DNA from: Strigamia acuminata | Lineage: Eukaryota; Arthropoda; Chilopoda; Geophilomorpha; Linotaeniidae | Length of the DNA: 64,000 bases | Assembly (NCBI GenBank): GCA_949358305.1 | Contig: OX442316.1 | Location: 7,812,001-7,876,000, forward strand | Direction of reading: 5' to 3' | Shown here: positions 10,989 to 24,200 of the stretch, one piece after another | How the letters are laid out: each line of letters starts with the position of its first letter | Position numbering within the stretch: position 1 is the first letter of the stretch | Notes under the pieces: generated by a model | Seen by the model: only the letters and a program-made list of their open reading frames with translations | The model's database searches: none | Told to the model about the DNA's origin: nothing | Position numbers and translations under genes: made by a program

Positions 10989-13900
10989 ATGGGGATTGTC
11001 GGAAGTTTTGGGATAGCGTGCTTCTGGCTCAGCTTTGTGTTCATGGCTCCATCTGCTCTGAAAGGTAGGAGGGAGTGTGCTTTGCTCAAGACTCGGCACG
11101 TTCTGCGCATGCTCGTATAATTAACTGAAGTAAATACTAAAAATGCAGAACGAAAACGGAAAAGTTTTTCAAAAGCAAATAAAAGAAAAAAAAAACAATT
11201 TTGAAATTTGATTTGCCGCTTAATTTTAAATATTTGTGAGAAATGAATGAATGTTGTTCTCTAAGTCAACACTAAATGTAGTAAATGATCCCATTTGATT
11301 TGTAATTAATTATTTCTTTAATTTTTCAGAGACTGGAGATAAAATACCGACGTTTATAAAAACACCACCGACTACGGTGGAATTTTCAAATTCTAGTGGA
11401 TCGGTACTTTCATGCAAGACGACTCAACAAGATGATAAAATTGAATGGTTTTTGAAGGACGGGACACTTGTAAGCGATGTTAGAGGTCTTCGCCAGATTG
11501 ATGCTGAGGGAAATCTCATCTTTCAGCCGTTTTCGGCGGAAACATTCCGACAAGATATTCACGCGACAATTTATAAATGCACCGCCACTAACTATCTCGG
11601 CACAATTGCAAGCCACGACATACAAGTTAAAGCTGGTATATGTTTTGATTATGAGTTGGTTTTATAGTTTTAACTAAATATTGTTCATTTAGTTGTTCTT
11701 CAACCTTATGATGTTTATGTCTATGATGTTTACGCAATGCAGGGAAACACAGCTGTCATGCGTTGTCACATTCCCAGTTTCTTATCTGCGTATATTAACG
11801 TTACTGCCTGGATTAGGGATTCAGTTGTTGTTATAAAGTCGACAGATTTAGATCAAAGTATGTTGTTTTAAATAGAATATTTATAAAAGGTTTTTTTTTT
11901 AAAAAAACAGTTTTATTTAGATTCAAAATACAGCTTGATACCAACCGGGGAGTTGTTTGTCAAAGATGTCGATGCGAAAGATGCCATGACGAGTTTTCAA
12001 TGTCAAACATATAACCGCTTGAGTAAGGAAACTGTAAAGAGTTCTACAAGTGGAAAATTATTCGTTACAGGTAGTGATTTGGTGTAAAATGTTACTAAAT
12101 TTTATTTAAATAATTTTTTTCTTGCTGAATTTAATAATAGAACCGCAAGGAAATGTACCACCGAAAGTGTTGATGTCGTTAAAAAAGGTTTCTGTGAAAC
12201 TTGGGGGACAAGCTTTCTTGCCTTGTGAAGTGCAGGCGCATCCAGCAGCTGAAATCAAGTAAATTGATTTGTTAATCGTAATTTTTTATTTATTTTAATT
12301 TTCTATTTTTTTTTTTTTAGGTGGCAGAAAATAGGAAATGAGGAATTTTTCAAGCAGGAACAAAGTAGACGGCACATTCAAATCTCGGGCTCATTGATTA
12401 TTACAAATGTTGATCAGCACGACAACGGAACTTACAGATGCACATCGTTGAATTCAGTCGGTCAAGAATACATAAACACTGAATTAATAGTTACCGGTAG
12501 GAAAGTTGATATTTAAGCGGTTTGAAAAATAAAAATGTTAATTTTAATCTGTTTTTAAGAACCACTTTCGGTTGAATTCGATTATAAATCAATCGTTGTC
12601 GACGTAGGAAAGTCAACTTCACTATCATGTAGAATATCTGGGTTTCCATTACAAGAAACGATATGGCTGAAAAACGGGAAAATGATTACTTTTAATAAGA
12701 AGATTGTGTTGAATAAAGACAAAATTAGTGTTCAAATTTCGGAAGTTTCTGCAGATGATAAAGGAATTTATCAGTGCTGCGCTAGTAATGAAATTGAGAC
12801 CGTGTGCGGTAGTACGGCTTTGATACTTGGTGGTAAGTTGTATGAATTTTGAGCGAGAATATTTGTTTATTTATGATTGTGTAATTTATGTTTTATCAGA
12901 TGAGCCTGCTAGAATAATTGAAAAGTTTGAGTCTGTTGTTAAAACTCCAGGAGAAAATATTAAATTGAAATGTACTGCTGACGGCAATCCAACACCAACA
13001 ATTTCTTGGTTTTTGGATGAAAACATGTTATTATCTTCGGATAAGATGACAATTACTGAAAATATTGATGACTTGGGGAACGTGGTTTCAGAATTAACAA
13101 TTGTTTCTATTAAAACTGAAAACGGTGGGCTATACAAATGTGTAGCTGACAATCAGAGGGGAAAAGATTATCATTGGTCTCGAATTAACGTTCGTGGTAA
13201 GTAAATGTTGTATGAATGGTTTGCTACATTTAATAATAAATAACACTTGCTTTTTCAGGTCCTGTAGGTGTAAGATCACAGTTGACTTTAAGTGTAGTTA
13301 ATGGAGATACTGCAATATTAAATTGCCCGGTTTATGGTTACCCAATAATTGAGCTAAGATGGGAAAAAGGTATTGAAGAGTAATATTGTATTCCCTTTTC
13401 TTATTAGTGGTTATGTTATTAAATAAGGGACTTTGCGAAATTCGATTTAGCCAATATAAGTTCACGTATAAGTTGTGTTAGATTGAATTGAATTTTACAA
13501 AGTTTCTATTAATTCAAATGGTTACGAATACTACAGTACTTCTAACATATCTTTTTATAGATGGGACGTTACTTCCAGATGACATACGACAAGCACAGTC
13601 GGCCAATGATTCTTTAATAATTCACAATATACTACGAACTAGAGATAGAGGAATTTACAATTGCTTTGTAGAAGGTTCGGATGGGACATCATTACAGGGA
13701 AACATTCAACTTAACGTATTAGGTAAAAAAAAATACTTTTATACCGTTGCATTAATGTGGACTCAGTACGTAGCATGATCAGGAAATCATTAATTCTTGT
13801 ACAGTACCTTACTGCTTCGAATAAACGCCGGGTTCAAATAGGTGCCGGGACTCGTTTAAACGCTGGGGGGGGGCAGGCCAGCGGCGTTTATTCGAGGCAG

Positions 13901-16900
13901 TACGGTATATACTAATGCCATTTATTTTTCAGTTATTTAACCATACATTTCTATTTTTTTTTGTAATATTGCCGTTACTTTTAGTTGCACCGAAACTTTC
14001 ACCATTTTCATTCCAAGATGAATTAGTTCAAGAAGGGAGTCGAGGTCGCCTGCAATGTGTTGTGGTAGAAGGCGACACACCTTTAAAAATAGAATGGCAA
14101 AAGGATGACAAACCTTTACCATCAGAACTTGGAATTTCAGTTAGAGATATTGATGAATTCTCCAGTATTCTAATTGTACCAACCATTACCCCGAGACATA
14201 ATGGAAAATATACGTGCAGAGCGAAAAATGCTGCAGGAACAGCAGTTTTTAGCACATACCTTGCTGTCAATGGTAATAAAATTTTTATTTTTGTTGTTTT
14301 TTCAGTTCCACCTAAGATACTGCCATTTACTTTCCAAGATGATCAGTTCTTCAGGGGAATGAGAGCTCATATTGTGTGTGCTGTGAGTCAAGGAGACTTG
14401 CCTATAAGATTTAAATGGCTTAAAGATGGTCAAGAAATTTCTCCTCTTCAAGTGGGCATAAGTAATCGTGAATACGATGACCACGCTAATTCTTTAAACA
14501 TTGAAAGTGTGTCATCTGCTCACACGGGAAACTACACTTGTATTGCAAGCAATAAGGCAGCATCAGTTTCTTACACAGCCCAACTTTTAGTGTATGGTAA
14601 ATTTCATAACTTCTTATTGTTTCAGGCTTTTACCATTGGTTAATGCAGTATTTTAACATACATACGTTTAAAGTCCCCCTCATTTTTCAACTGTATAAGT
14701 TAAAGTTAATTACCTATTTTGTTTCAGTTGCACCCAAAATTACTCCATTTTATTTTCCCGAAAATGGTTTGACCGAGGGAATGCTGGCTCGTGTGTCATG
14801 TGTTGTTTATCAGGGTGATCTACCAATTGAAATCAATTGGTTAAGAAATGGAAATGTTATCGCCTCTGATGAAAACATAATAAGCAAATCATTTGATGAT
14901 TATTCGAATATTTTAACGATTGAAAATGTTCAGAGACATCATGCAGGCAACTACACGTGCTTAGCCCGCAACTCTGCAGCAACCATTTCACACACCACAG
15001 AATTATTAGTTAATGGTAATAGTCTTGCATATTATTTTTCAGTTCCCCCAAAGATTGTTCCATTTACCTTCCAAGATGATCACCTAATTGCGGGTTCTCT
15101 TTTGCGAGTGTCTTGTGTTGTCAGTCGTGGGGATTTGCCATTGTCTATTACCTGGCACAAGGATGATGCTGCCCTTCCGGAAACAGTATCTGTTAAAAAA
15201 GTGGATTCTTATTCGATTGTGTTATCAATTGATCCAGTAAAAAGAGAACATACTGGAAATTACACTTGTAAAGCACAAAATCAGGCTGGCACTGCCACAT
15301 ATAGCGCAGAACTTGTTGTGCAGGGTAATTGCACTGTTACGTTGTTTCATTTTTACTTATAGCAATGCCTCAACAAATGCTTGGAATACTAACACGGGCA
15401 ATTTTTTAAAATTTATCTTGATTTTTAGTGGACTGCTTCTAGATATTGAGATGAAAACATTAAAAATCAGTTGATAGAGATGCACGGGTGGATTCTATTC
15501 CTGAACAAGGGTTTACCGCATTATCTTACGTGGAGATTGGGTTAACGATTAGTAAAAGTATTGAAAATATAGGCAAATAAATATTTTATTGTGCACAGTG
15601 ATGGCTCCAAGGTTCACTGTACTATCATACGTTTAATTACCGGTATTATAAAACTTTGGGACTTTATTTGGATATTATTTCAGTGATTAAAAACAAGCAT
15701 ACTATTTGTAATAGCATTTATAAAATATCAATATCACATTAAATCAGTACTGCCACAACTTTAGAAATGTTAATCAGATAGTTAAAGACGAGATTAAATT
15801 TTAAGATCATTTTGGCTGCATTAAAATTATTTTATTTATAAGAACTATATCATTTGGGTAGCATTAAAAGTGAATATTGATAATAAATATAGATTTTTTA
15901 ATTTATAACGATGCAATGTTATTAAAACTACTATTCATTTGCAGTACCTCCGAAATGGATTCTTCAACCTGAAAGCCAAATCATTAAAAATGGAAATGAT
16001 GCTCACTTTCACTGCAAGGCAGATGGTTATCCAAACCCTACAATAACATGGATGTTTTCTAAAGGTACTTCCTTCCCCATTTGTAGCTTTAATTAAATGT
16101 TGAACGACTACATAAGTTACTTCTGATTATTATTATTAGACACTAAATCTAGGAGACACAAACTTCATCCAAGTGACGAAACTGTAATGTTAATTAATGG
16201 AACACTTATTGTAAGAGACGTGTCTAAAGAAAAGGAAGGCCGTTATAGTTGTATTGCATCTAATGGAGTTGGACTGAGTCTTAGTACCACAGTCTTTTTG
16301 TCTGTTTTGGGTAATTTTCGGAACAATGCATTAAAACTGAATAACTGATTTTCTGTTCAAATAATTAGCACCACCTACTTTTGACCAGAAGGAACTGAAG
16401 CTAAATGCTCAAGTCGGAGAAAAACGTGAACTTACTTGTGCTGCAAAGGGCGACCCTCCAATTAATATCAATTGGTACTATAACAACGCATTAATAAAGC
16501 CATCAACAAATAGGTAATTTTTTTCTGTATTTTTTTTCTGATGTTAATCACATTATTTGTCTAGATTCAAAATATTTGAAGATAGCCAAAATTCTAATTC
16601 TACTTTGGTGATAGAAGAGATTACACGCAAGGATTCTAATAAATTTGAATGCAAAGCTAACAATAGTTTTGGAACAGACAATATGAATTTTATTTTAAAT
16701 GTGCAAGGTAAGTCCTACACGGTATGAACATAACTGAAACAGTTTTTTTCTTTAAAAAAAACATATAAATCCAGAACAACCTGAAGCTCCAGTGCTGGAT
16801 CTGACTCCAACTGGTGGAAATCGATCAGTTTTCTTGTCTTGGAGTAAATCATTTGATGGAAACAGCCCAATTACTAATTATATGGTTCAATACAAGAGAC

Positions 16901-19900
16901 AAGTTGGTAAGAAATATTATATATATATAAATTATATATATGCAGTATATATTTGTATTTAAATTCATTTGCAGTAATAATTAATTGTGGTATGTTCTTT
17001 TAGATAGTTGGCAATTAACAAAATATAATGAAACTGTGGATGGTTCGAAAACTGCCATAAAAATAAATAATTTACAACCTGCTACAAGTTATACTTTCCG
17101 AGTAGCAGCTGTAAACACAATTGGCATCAGCAAGTTTAGTGCAGAAATAACAGAAACAACTGACGCAGATGGTATAGTTAATAATGGTATGCAATGTTAG
17201 TTACAGTTTATGAACTTAAACTATTTCTCTAGTGCCAACTGGTACAGTTCAGAATATTGACGTGGAAGCAATAGATGGAAATACACTACGAATTACTTGG
17301 AAAGTAAACTCTAAAAATATTTTTAGAGTTCAGACTCATTTCTAAACAAATTTTTGGAATAAATTTTTTAGGCTCCACGCAAAGAGACTTGGAACGGTGC
17401 CATTCGTGGCTATAACATAGGTTATCGTGTTGATGGTTCTAATGAACCTTATGAGTTTAGTGCATTGGAAGTACCAGAAGATTACACTGAAGATCTTATT
17501 TATCAGATTGCTAAATTACGAAAATATACAATGTACACTGTAGTTATTCAGGCATACAACGACAAAGGTGTCGGACCATTGTCTGAACAAACTGTTGTTA
17601 TGACATCTGAAGACGGTAATTTATATTTTGTAATTAATTGAAAAGAATTTCAGTTATTACGACATGTAGGATATAAATGTGAAAATTTATTGCAGTTCCA
17701 TCCATTCCACCTGAAGGTTTACGCTGTTCGGCTCTGTCATCAAAAAGTATTTATGTATTGTGGGATGCGTTACCAACAGATAGCGTTAATGGAATCTTAC
17801 GTGGTTATAAAGTCCTTTATAAGCCAGTAACTGAGTGGTATGGTAAGCACTGTTTCATATTATGCAAATAAATCATATCTCGTGGTTTTGTGTATAACAT
17901 ATGTTTAAATTATCTAGATTCTCAAGTACAGTTTAAGAACTCTGAAAAAGATAGGATTACATTACAAAACTTGGAAGTAAACACTAATTATTCAGTAAGC
18001 GTACTTGCATTTACTAGAGTAGGTGACGGAGTTAAAACGAACCCTGTATACTGCAAAACCCATGAAGACGGTGAGATGAAACTAACATTAAGGTATACAT
18101 GTTTATTTCAATTAGATTTTGTGTTACAGTGCCTGATCGCCCGAGTGAAATTAAAGTTCTTCCTTCGTCGTCTGATTCGGTAGTTGTAGCTTGGAAACCA
18201 CCAAAGCGAATTAATGGCGAACTAATCAAATATAATGTGTATTACAGACCACTTTCTGAAAGTGAGGAGGTTAATTACAAGCGAGATTTTTACATGATGT
18301 ACAGTTTACAAAATTTTATCATTATATTCATAACCAGATGGGCAATGAAGCTCCACTTAAAACAGAACAAAGCAAAACGAACAATGTACACAGCTATCAA
18401 TCTGATATGGAATATTTTGAGGTAAAAGGTTTACGTAAGAACCAAAAATATGCTTTTTGGGTGTCTGCAACATCTGCCATAGGAGAAGGACAGCAGTCTG
18501 ACGTTGTTGCACAAAACGTAGCCGACTCATTTGGTAAAAAATGATATAAATTAAAATACAAACAATAAATAATATTTGATTAAATAGTTGCAGCCACTTC
18601 TGCCTCATTTGATGATGTAATCCACACACCCTGGAAAAGAGACATCACGCTTCCCTGCCGTGCAGTTGGCATTCCAACGCCTCAACGCAAATGGTCTATT
18701 GGGTATTAAAGCACATGAAACGTATTCTGCTAATTATATAAATTAATTCACAGTGTTATTATAATTTTGCAAGAAATTCCTTGGTTCCAATTGGAGGTCG
18801 CAGAGTCCTGTTATCTGACGGTACACTATTAATTAATAAAGTTGATGATGCTGACAGTGGAAATTACACATGTACCATTTATAATAACCATGGTAAAGAT
18901 GAAGTCCACTACAGTTTAAGTGTTCAAGGTGGGCTTTTAATGCAAAAATTCGTTTTGACAAATTGATAAATAACAATTTTTGTTGCCTGTAGTCCCCCCA
19001 TCTGCTCCAATATTGGACATTATTTCAAAATCGAGATCATCTATCCAACTTCAATGGAAACCAGGGACAAGTGGAGGCGATTCTATAAAAGGTACAAATG
19101 AAATTGTTAATTAAAATTTACTTTATCTTGTTCTGCTTTTTAGGTTACACACTTCACTATCGCAAAGATGGGGGTGAATGGGAGAATGTTGAATTAAGTC
19201 CGGACAAAGAGTTGTTTACATTGAGAGATCTCGCGTGTGGTGCAAATTATCAGATTTTTATGGAGGCTTTCAACAAAGTTGGTAAAGGAATTGCTTGTGA
19301 TACTATCCGAGCATCGACAGAAGGATCAGAGATTGTGATTCCTACCAAAGAGCAATTACTTCATGAAGGATCTACTTTTGTTTCTGTTCATTTGGAAACA
19401 TGGCCGACAACAAGTTGCCCAGTTCGAAGTTTTCAGATTGAGTATAAAACACTTTACACTGAAGAATGGACCACTGTTAGTAGCAGCATTCGTCCCACAC
19501 AAAGAAAAGTTGTTATTCCTGGTTTAGAACCAGCAACTTGGTACAATTTGCGTGTCACTGCGCATGCAAATGGAGACGCCCTCCCAGCAGAATATAGATT
19601 TTCAACCCGCACAGTAACTGGAGGTGGGAATACAGAGACAATATTACAATATTACTTTTTTAACCTTATTATCATGTTTATTTCAAATTCACAGCCACTA
19701 TCCCACCACCTGAAATTAAAATGGAAAAGCCTCAAGGTCCAATTCACATATTTTATTTGGATCCATATATTTTTATCCCCGCCGTTGCTTTGTTGATTGT
19801 GGTTATTATTGCATCTGTTGCTATTTATATGTGGGTAAAGAGGAAAGGTGGCAGTGTTGGAACTCCGTCAGGTTTGAAAATTATAGATGTTAATGGAAGT

Positions 19901-20477
19901 ATCATAATTACATAGCATTTTCCAGATTACGGTAGCTCGCTTGATACATGGAGAGGTCCTGGCAAGGCTTCGTCATCTTATGCTACTTCTACTATGTACG
20001 CAACAATTCCACACCATAAAAATAGATCTCATGGTAACAGACATATTTTACATATTTTTTTTATTTTTATAACAACAAAAGTTATTTTTTATTTTAAGAG
20101 CCAAATCCGTATGCTTCTGGCCGAGTTGGTGACTACTTTCTAGATTCTGATGCATGGGTTGAAAGCAGGACTTTAACTCGTGCCATTCCTCATCATTCCG
20201 GTACGGCTTTGATTTAATCTGATTTTTTAGCTTGCTTAAGGTTTAATTTCTTTTCAGGAGTTCGTGTTTTACCAACAAGAGTTGGAGAGTCAATGCAGTT
20301 CATGCCAGACAGGTTAAATGTTAATGATTTATAGTTAGATTACTGTTAGTTTAACTCTTTTTTTGCAGACCTAATCAACATTGTTGCCAAGAAACTTCTT
20401 TTGCTTTCGCCAATGCTTTTAACAATCCTGATATGCAAGCAAATGATGGCTATGACAAACCACCCAAAGGAATGTAA
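10989..20477 (+). CDS. Dscam: Down syndrome cell adhesion molecule homologue (Dscam) with four tandem Ig7 exons
   Basis: The ATG at 10989 opens a signal peptide (MGIVGSFGIACFWLSFVF...) on its own exon. Exons then encode Ig1 (11330-11634), Ig2 in two halves (about 11694-11858, 11921-12071), Ig3 in two halves (12141-12260, 12321-12496), Ig4 (12560-12831), Ig5 (12900-13198), Ig6 in two halves (to 13721), four Ig7 copies (13985-15324), Ig8, Ig9 (16370-16708), FN1-FN4 (16774-18534), Ig10 (18589-18928), FN5-FN6 (18993-19622), a transmembrane helix (PAVALLIVVIIASVAIYMW) and a short cytoplasmic tail ending PPKGM. Ig9-FN4-Ig10-FN2-TM is the canonical Dscam order. It is a homophilic neuronal adhesion/self-recognition receptor at the cell surface. 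The Ig2 and Ig3 half-exons are single copy, unlike insect Dscam1. The final TAA overlaps a possible donor (aatgtaagc), so a longer tail cannot be excluded. Confidence 0.92.
13810..13902. repeat. Inverted repeat / hairpin in the Dscam intron upstream of the Ig7 array
   Basis: Arms 13810-13830 and 13882-13902 are reverse complements over 21 bp, with one position (T opposite G) that forms a G-U wobble in RNA. The 51-nt loop is G-rich (a run of nine G at about 13865) and carries a third, imperfect copy of the arm core (ctcgtttaaacgc). The block is GC-rich against an AT-rich intron. It could be a small foldback/MITE-like repeat or an RNA structure acting on Ig7 splicing. Confidence 0.7.
13985..15324 (+). 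other. Dscam: Tandem array of four Ig7-type Dscam exons
   Basis: Exons a 13985-14272 (288 nt), b 14306-14596 (291), c 14728-15015 (288) and d 15043-15324 (282). All are phase 1 at both ends, all a multiple of three, and all start V/A-P-P/P-K followed by a PF-F motif, with conserved Cys, Trp and YTC motifs. They are homologous copies of one full Ig domain, equivalent to the insect exon 9 (Dscam1) or exon 10 (Dscam2) Ig7 cluster. Gaps are 33, 131 and 27 nt, each with GT and AG ends. Any single copy joins Ig6 (exon end 13721) to Ig8 (starts 15945) in frame. Confidence 0.88.
15325..15944 (+). other. Dscam: Long intron after the Ig7 array
   Basis: This 620-nt intron separates Ig7d from Ig8 and is long for this gene. 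No open frame or known element is seen in it. It is a plausible place for RNA elements that would control choice among the Ig7 exons, but I found no clear complementarity by eye. Confidence 0.5.
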
Positions 20478-21289
20478 GCTGTAGTTATGATATAACTGCT
20501 GATTGGTTTTAGCTGGGACTAGATCAGCGAATAAGAATATTTGAGAGTCACAAATCATGGTATTCTTAATTTTAAACGTATCTTCTAAATGAATAAGGTA
20601 AATCTTCTAACTTATTTATCTAATTTTATATGACATGGCACGAGAAAAGCGTGTTTTTATAAAAAGTAGTAAGATTAACTCGAAAGAGATTTGAAATTGG
20701 ATGCGACCAACCTCCCTTTTCAACTTCTATTACTAATCTTTTCTGTATACTCAATGTTCTGCTCAATTTATTAAGTGTGTTCTAGAATGAATTATTAGAT
20801 ATTACAATTAAGCGTCAACGATCTATTTAAAACTGTAATATTTAGTGCTGTTAGCAATTTCGATAGAAATGTTTACAACCGTGCTATGTTGTTGTTCTAA
20901 GTAGAGTAGAAGTAATAAGAAAAGTGTGATTTGCTAATGGTAGTAGAGAGTAATGTTCTTGTCAATTGTTTAATAGCATAAATGTCCACTAAACATAATA
21001 AAAATCCAATATAATCTTTATGGTCAATATTCCTTAATGAATAATAAGTGATTTAAAATTACCTTCTGTGAGGTAATCAAATGTCAGTTTTAATCAAGCT
21101 TTATTATAGCTACAAATTATTCAAGTGCCGTAAACGCACAGAAATGTAATGGACAAGTTTTATAAACACAATACTTTCATTAAGGTTAATATTTACAGCC
21201 TAGTTAAAAATAGGTTATACCCAGCCCCCAAAAACAGATAGGCACAATTGAGCTTTGCTCAGACTTTCCACAACTCATTATTGCACATC
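20478..21289. other. Convergent 3' region between Dscam and the SEA/EGF gene
   Basis: An AT-rich stretch of about 810 bp holding the probable Dscam 3' UTR (AATAAA-like aataataaaa near 20996) and the 3' UTR of the minus-strand gene. No coding sequence supported. Confidence 0.45.
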
Positions 21290-24200
21290 TCATTTATAAA
21301 ATGGATGTAAATTTTGTCCATCATACGGTCTGTGTTGTCGCGAAGCGTTTATAAACTCTTCATCATGTATCGGATCCGAATAAATATTTTGATATTCCTA
21401 AATTTTTTTTAAAAATATTTTTTAAGATATTTATTTTATTTAATATTCAACGTTTTGAATTCTTACCGTACGCAATCTTGCTTTAGGTCGCGGTACATAA
21501 AACCTTGTGGTTGGAGTTTCATTTATGCAATCATCTGAACCCATTAGTTTTGTCTGTGAATGGCTGAGATGATTTGACCGGATAATTGTTGAATAGGGAC
21601 CATGTGACGGCACTAATGTTAATGGGTTACGTGTCATTTCAGGTGGTTCAACCTGAAGGAAATATATTTTTATGACTTAGTTCAAACTTTATTGATGATG
21701 AATTGAATTGAGACTTACTGAATAAAAATTATTTCTGGTGTCTCGCATTGGGAACCATTGCAGGGTATTATCAGAGACCAAAGAATGCAAATCACAGTGT
21801 GCTTTGGCGGTTTTATCCATGTAGGTGAAAGACGGAGATGCTGAATGAATTTGCGGTTTCTGATGATCTTTTTTCCATCGTCGACTAACAAAGGTGAAAT
21901 AATTGATAAATATCACTCAGAGATTTAAAAAACTGATATTACTTGCCTCCACATACACAGACATATAAACGTTAGAATTATGATGAGCAGAGCTGCTAAT
22001 GATGCACCTAAAGCCACTCCCAATACTTCACTGTCAATTTCACATTTATGACCTATGTAACTTCCTTTGCAACTGCAAATGGATTTTTTTTAATAATTAC
22101 TATACAATACATTAGTTTTAATTTTAATTTTAATTTATTTTTACCGGCATTCTTGTTTTCCTTCATTTAGGATACAAATTCCATGGTTGTTGCAGTATTC
22201 AGGTGAACAAGCTAATTAAAATGCATATTTTAATTTGGTAAATACATTTAAGAAGCTTGTAAATTCTTAGAATTACCTGTGCAAACTCTTCCATGCTTTA
22301 AAGTGTCGTGAGAAAATTTGTCGGTAAAACCAGGCCAACAGTTACACTTGAACGAACCAAAGGTATTTTCACAGTCTGAATTTATCGAGCAATCATTCCA
22401 TTCAGAATCCGCACACTCATTGAGATCTACAAAAAAAATATACCGTTTTCACTTTTTGGAAAAACTTTGAAATTGCATTACTTTGCATTACCTTGTATTG
22501 ATGGTATCGGATTGAAGCGCGAATCAACTGATAAATGACTTTTTCCAATGGAGTGATTCTTTTGTTGCAATGTTGAAATTAGTTCTCGCGATATGACTTG
22601 TTTGATGAGTTGAGTACTTGTATGTGGACTTTCCTAATTTAAAAAAAAAATTAAATTATGCTTGAGATGAGGTCCGATGACCACTAATACACACTTGAAT
22701 CATAATGGTAACATTCGTGGCTAATTTTCCACCAATAGCGTAAAATGAATTAAAGTGCAACTCGACAAAGATTGGAGCAAGGCTACTCATTCGGAAGAGA
22801 GAAGTAATCTGACATGAAAGAATAAATGAAATTAATTGACAAAGGTAATTTAAGATTAAATTATCCACTAACTCCTTGCACTGCCTCATGTTTCACATAT
22901 TCTCTTTCAGGACTGTCCACAGTGTACACTTCATCAAATAGGAGCCGCTGACCATTTATGTGGTCTACTCTCAGGTAAAGAAGAAGAGAAATAACGGCTA
23001 AAAAACAAAAAACGTAATATTACGTAAAATAAATTCAAAATAAGTTTTAAATTAGTCATCTTACCGATACATTCATTACTGTTTTTAGCTCGTGCCAATC
23101 CCGGTGGACATGTACAGGAACTAACACCACCCTCAGTTCGGCACACCTCGTGGTTTTTAACATCACACGCCGTATCATCACCAACAATGCAAGTATCGAT
23201 TCTAATTTACATACAGAATATATAAGGTCGTACGGTTAATTTTATAAAAATTGAAAAATTGTTAACACTTACCGTATGGTAGAAGTAGTTGATGGTTTAC
23301 GTCTTCGAAAATTGGATTCAGTTGGTTTGGTAATTGCTGGTTTAACTGTTTGAGGGCGAGGTCGTGGTTGATTTTCAACTACACCTGATTTTACTCCTCC
23401 TTCAGTATTGTCCGAGTTTTGTAAATTAAAGTATTGCCGCCTGCCGTCAATAAAAACTGATTCGTCATCATTTTTATTGTTATTATTATTATGTTGCACT
23501 GTTTGTTTAACAGCAGTACTTTGTTGTGCTGTTGCAAAAGCGTTTGTTGGGTTGCTACCCCCATTCATTACACCAGTGGCAGTTAAAAGAATATCACCAA
23601 AATATTCTTCATTGGCTGTAATCAGAGAAATGTCTTCGGTCGATGGTATAACTGGTTGTGTAGAAGTGGCGTGCAGATTATTGCTGTTGGAATTGTGAAA
23701 AGACGGGATCAAAGGTCGATAAGCACTTTCAGAAGTTAGTGTACCCGATGACGAAGTAGAAAAATGATGAATGTGTTCAGTGTGAGCACCCCTGGATGGA
23801 TGTTGAGGATTTGTATGCATGTGGTTTGTCAGGTCGTAATTAAAGGGCTTGACTGGTCGCCACCCTGCAATTGATGGCTCAGTTGGAACAAACACTTCAG
23901 TCGTTGTGAAATCAGTCAATTTTGATTCACTCGTTTCACTTGACGAGTGGGTTTGTGAAGGATTTGTGGTAATTTCAGCCTCAGTTGTCACTGGCAATGG
24001 TTCTTCGTCTTCTAATTTTGTTGATGTGATTTTATCGATGGCAGGAGTTGACACTCCGATTTGATCAGAGTGTGGCGTTGCCGTCGTGATGTCATTGGTG
24101 ACTGAACTTTCAATTACGATTTCATCAGAGGGTGATGTTTCGGATGTTGTATAAGTTTCAAGATCAGTTGCATCTGTCGTCGTAGAGTCAATTTCGTATG

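Noticed and set aside
13826-13850. tRNA B-box-like ggttcaaat inside the hairpin loop
   Set aside because: No A-box or cloverleaf around it; not a tRNA or a clear tRNA-derived SINE.
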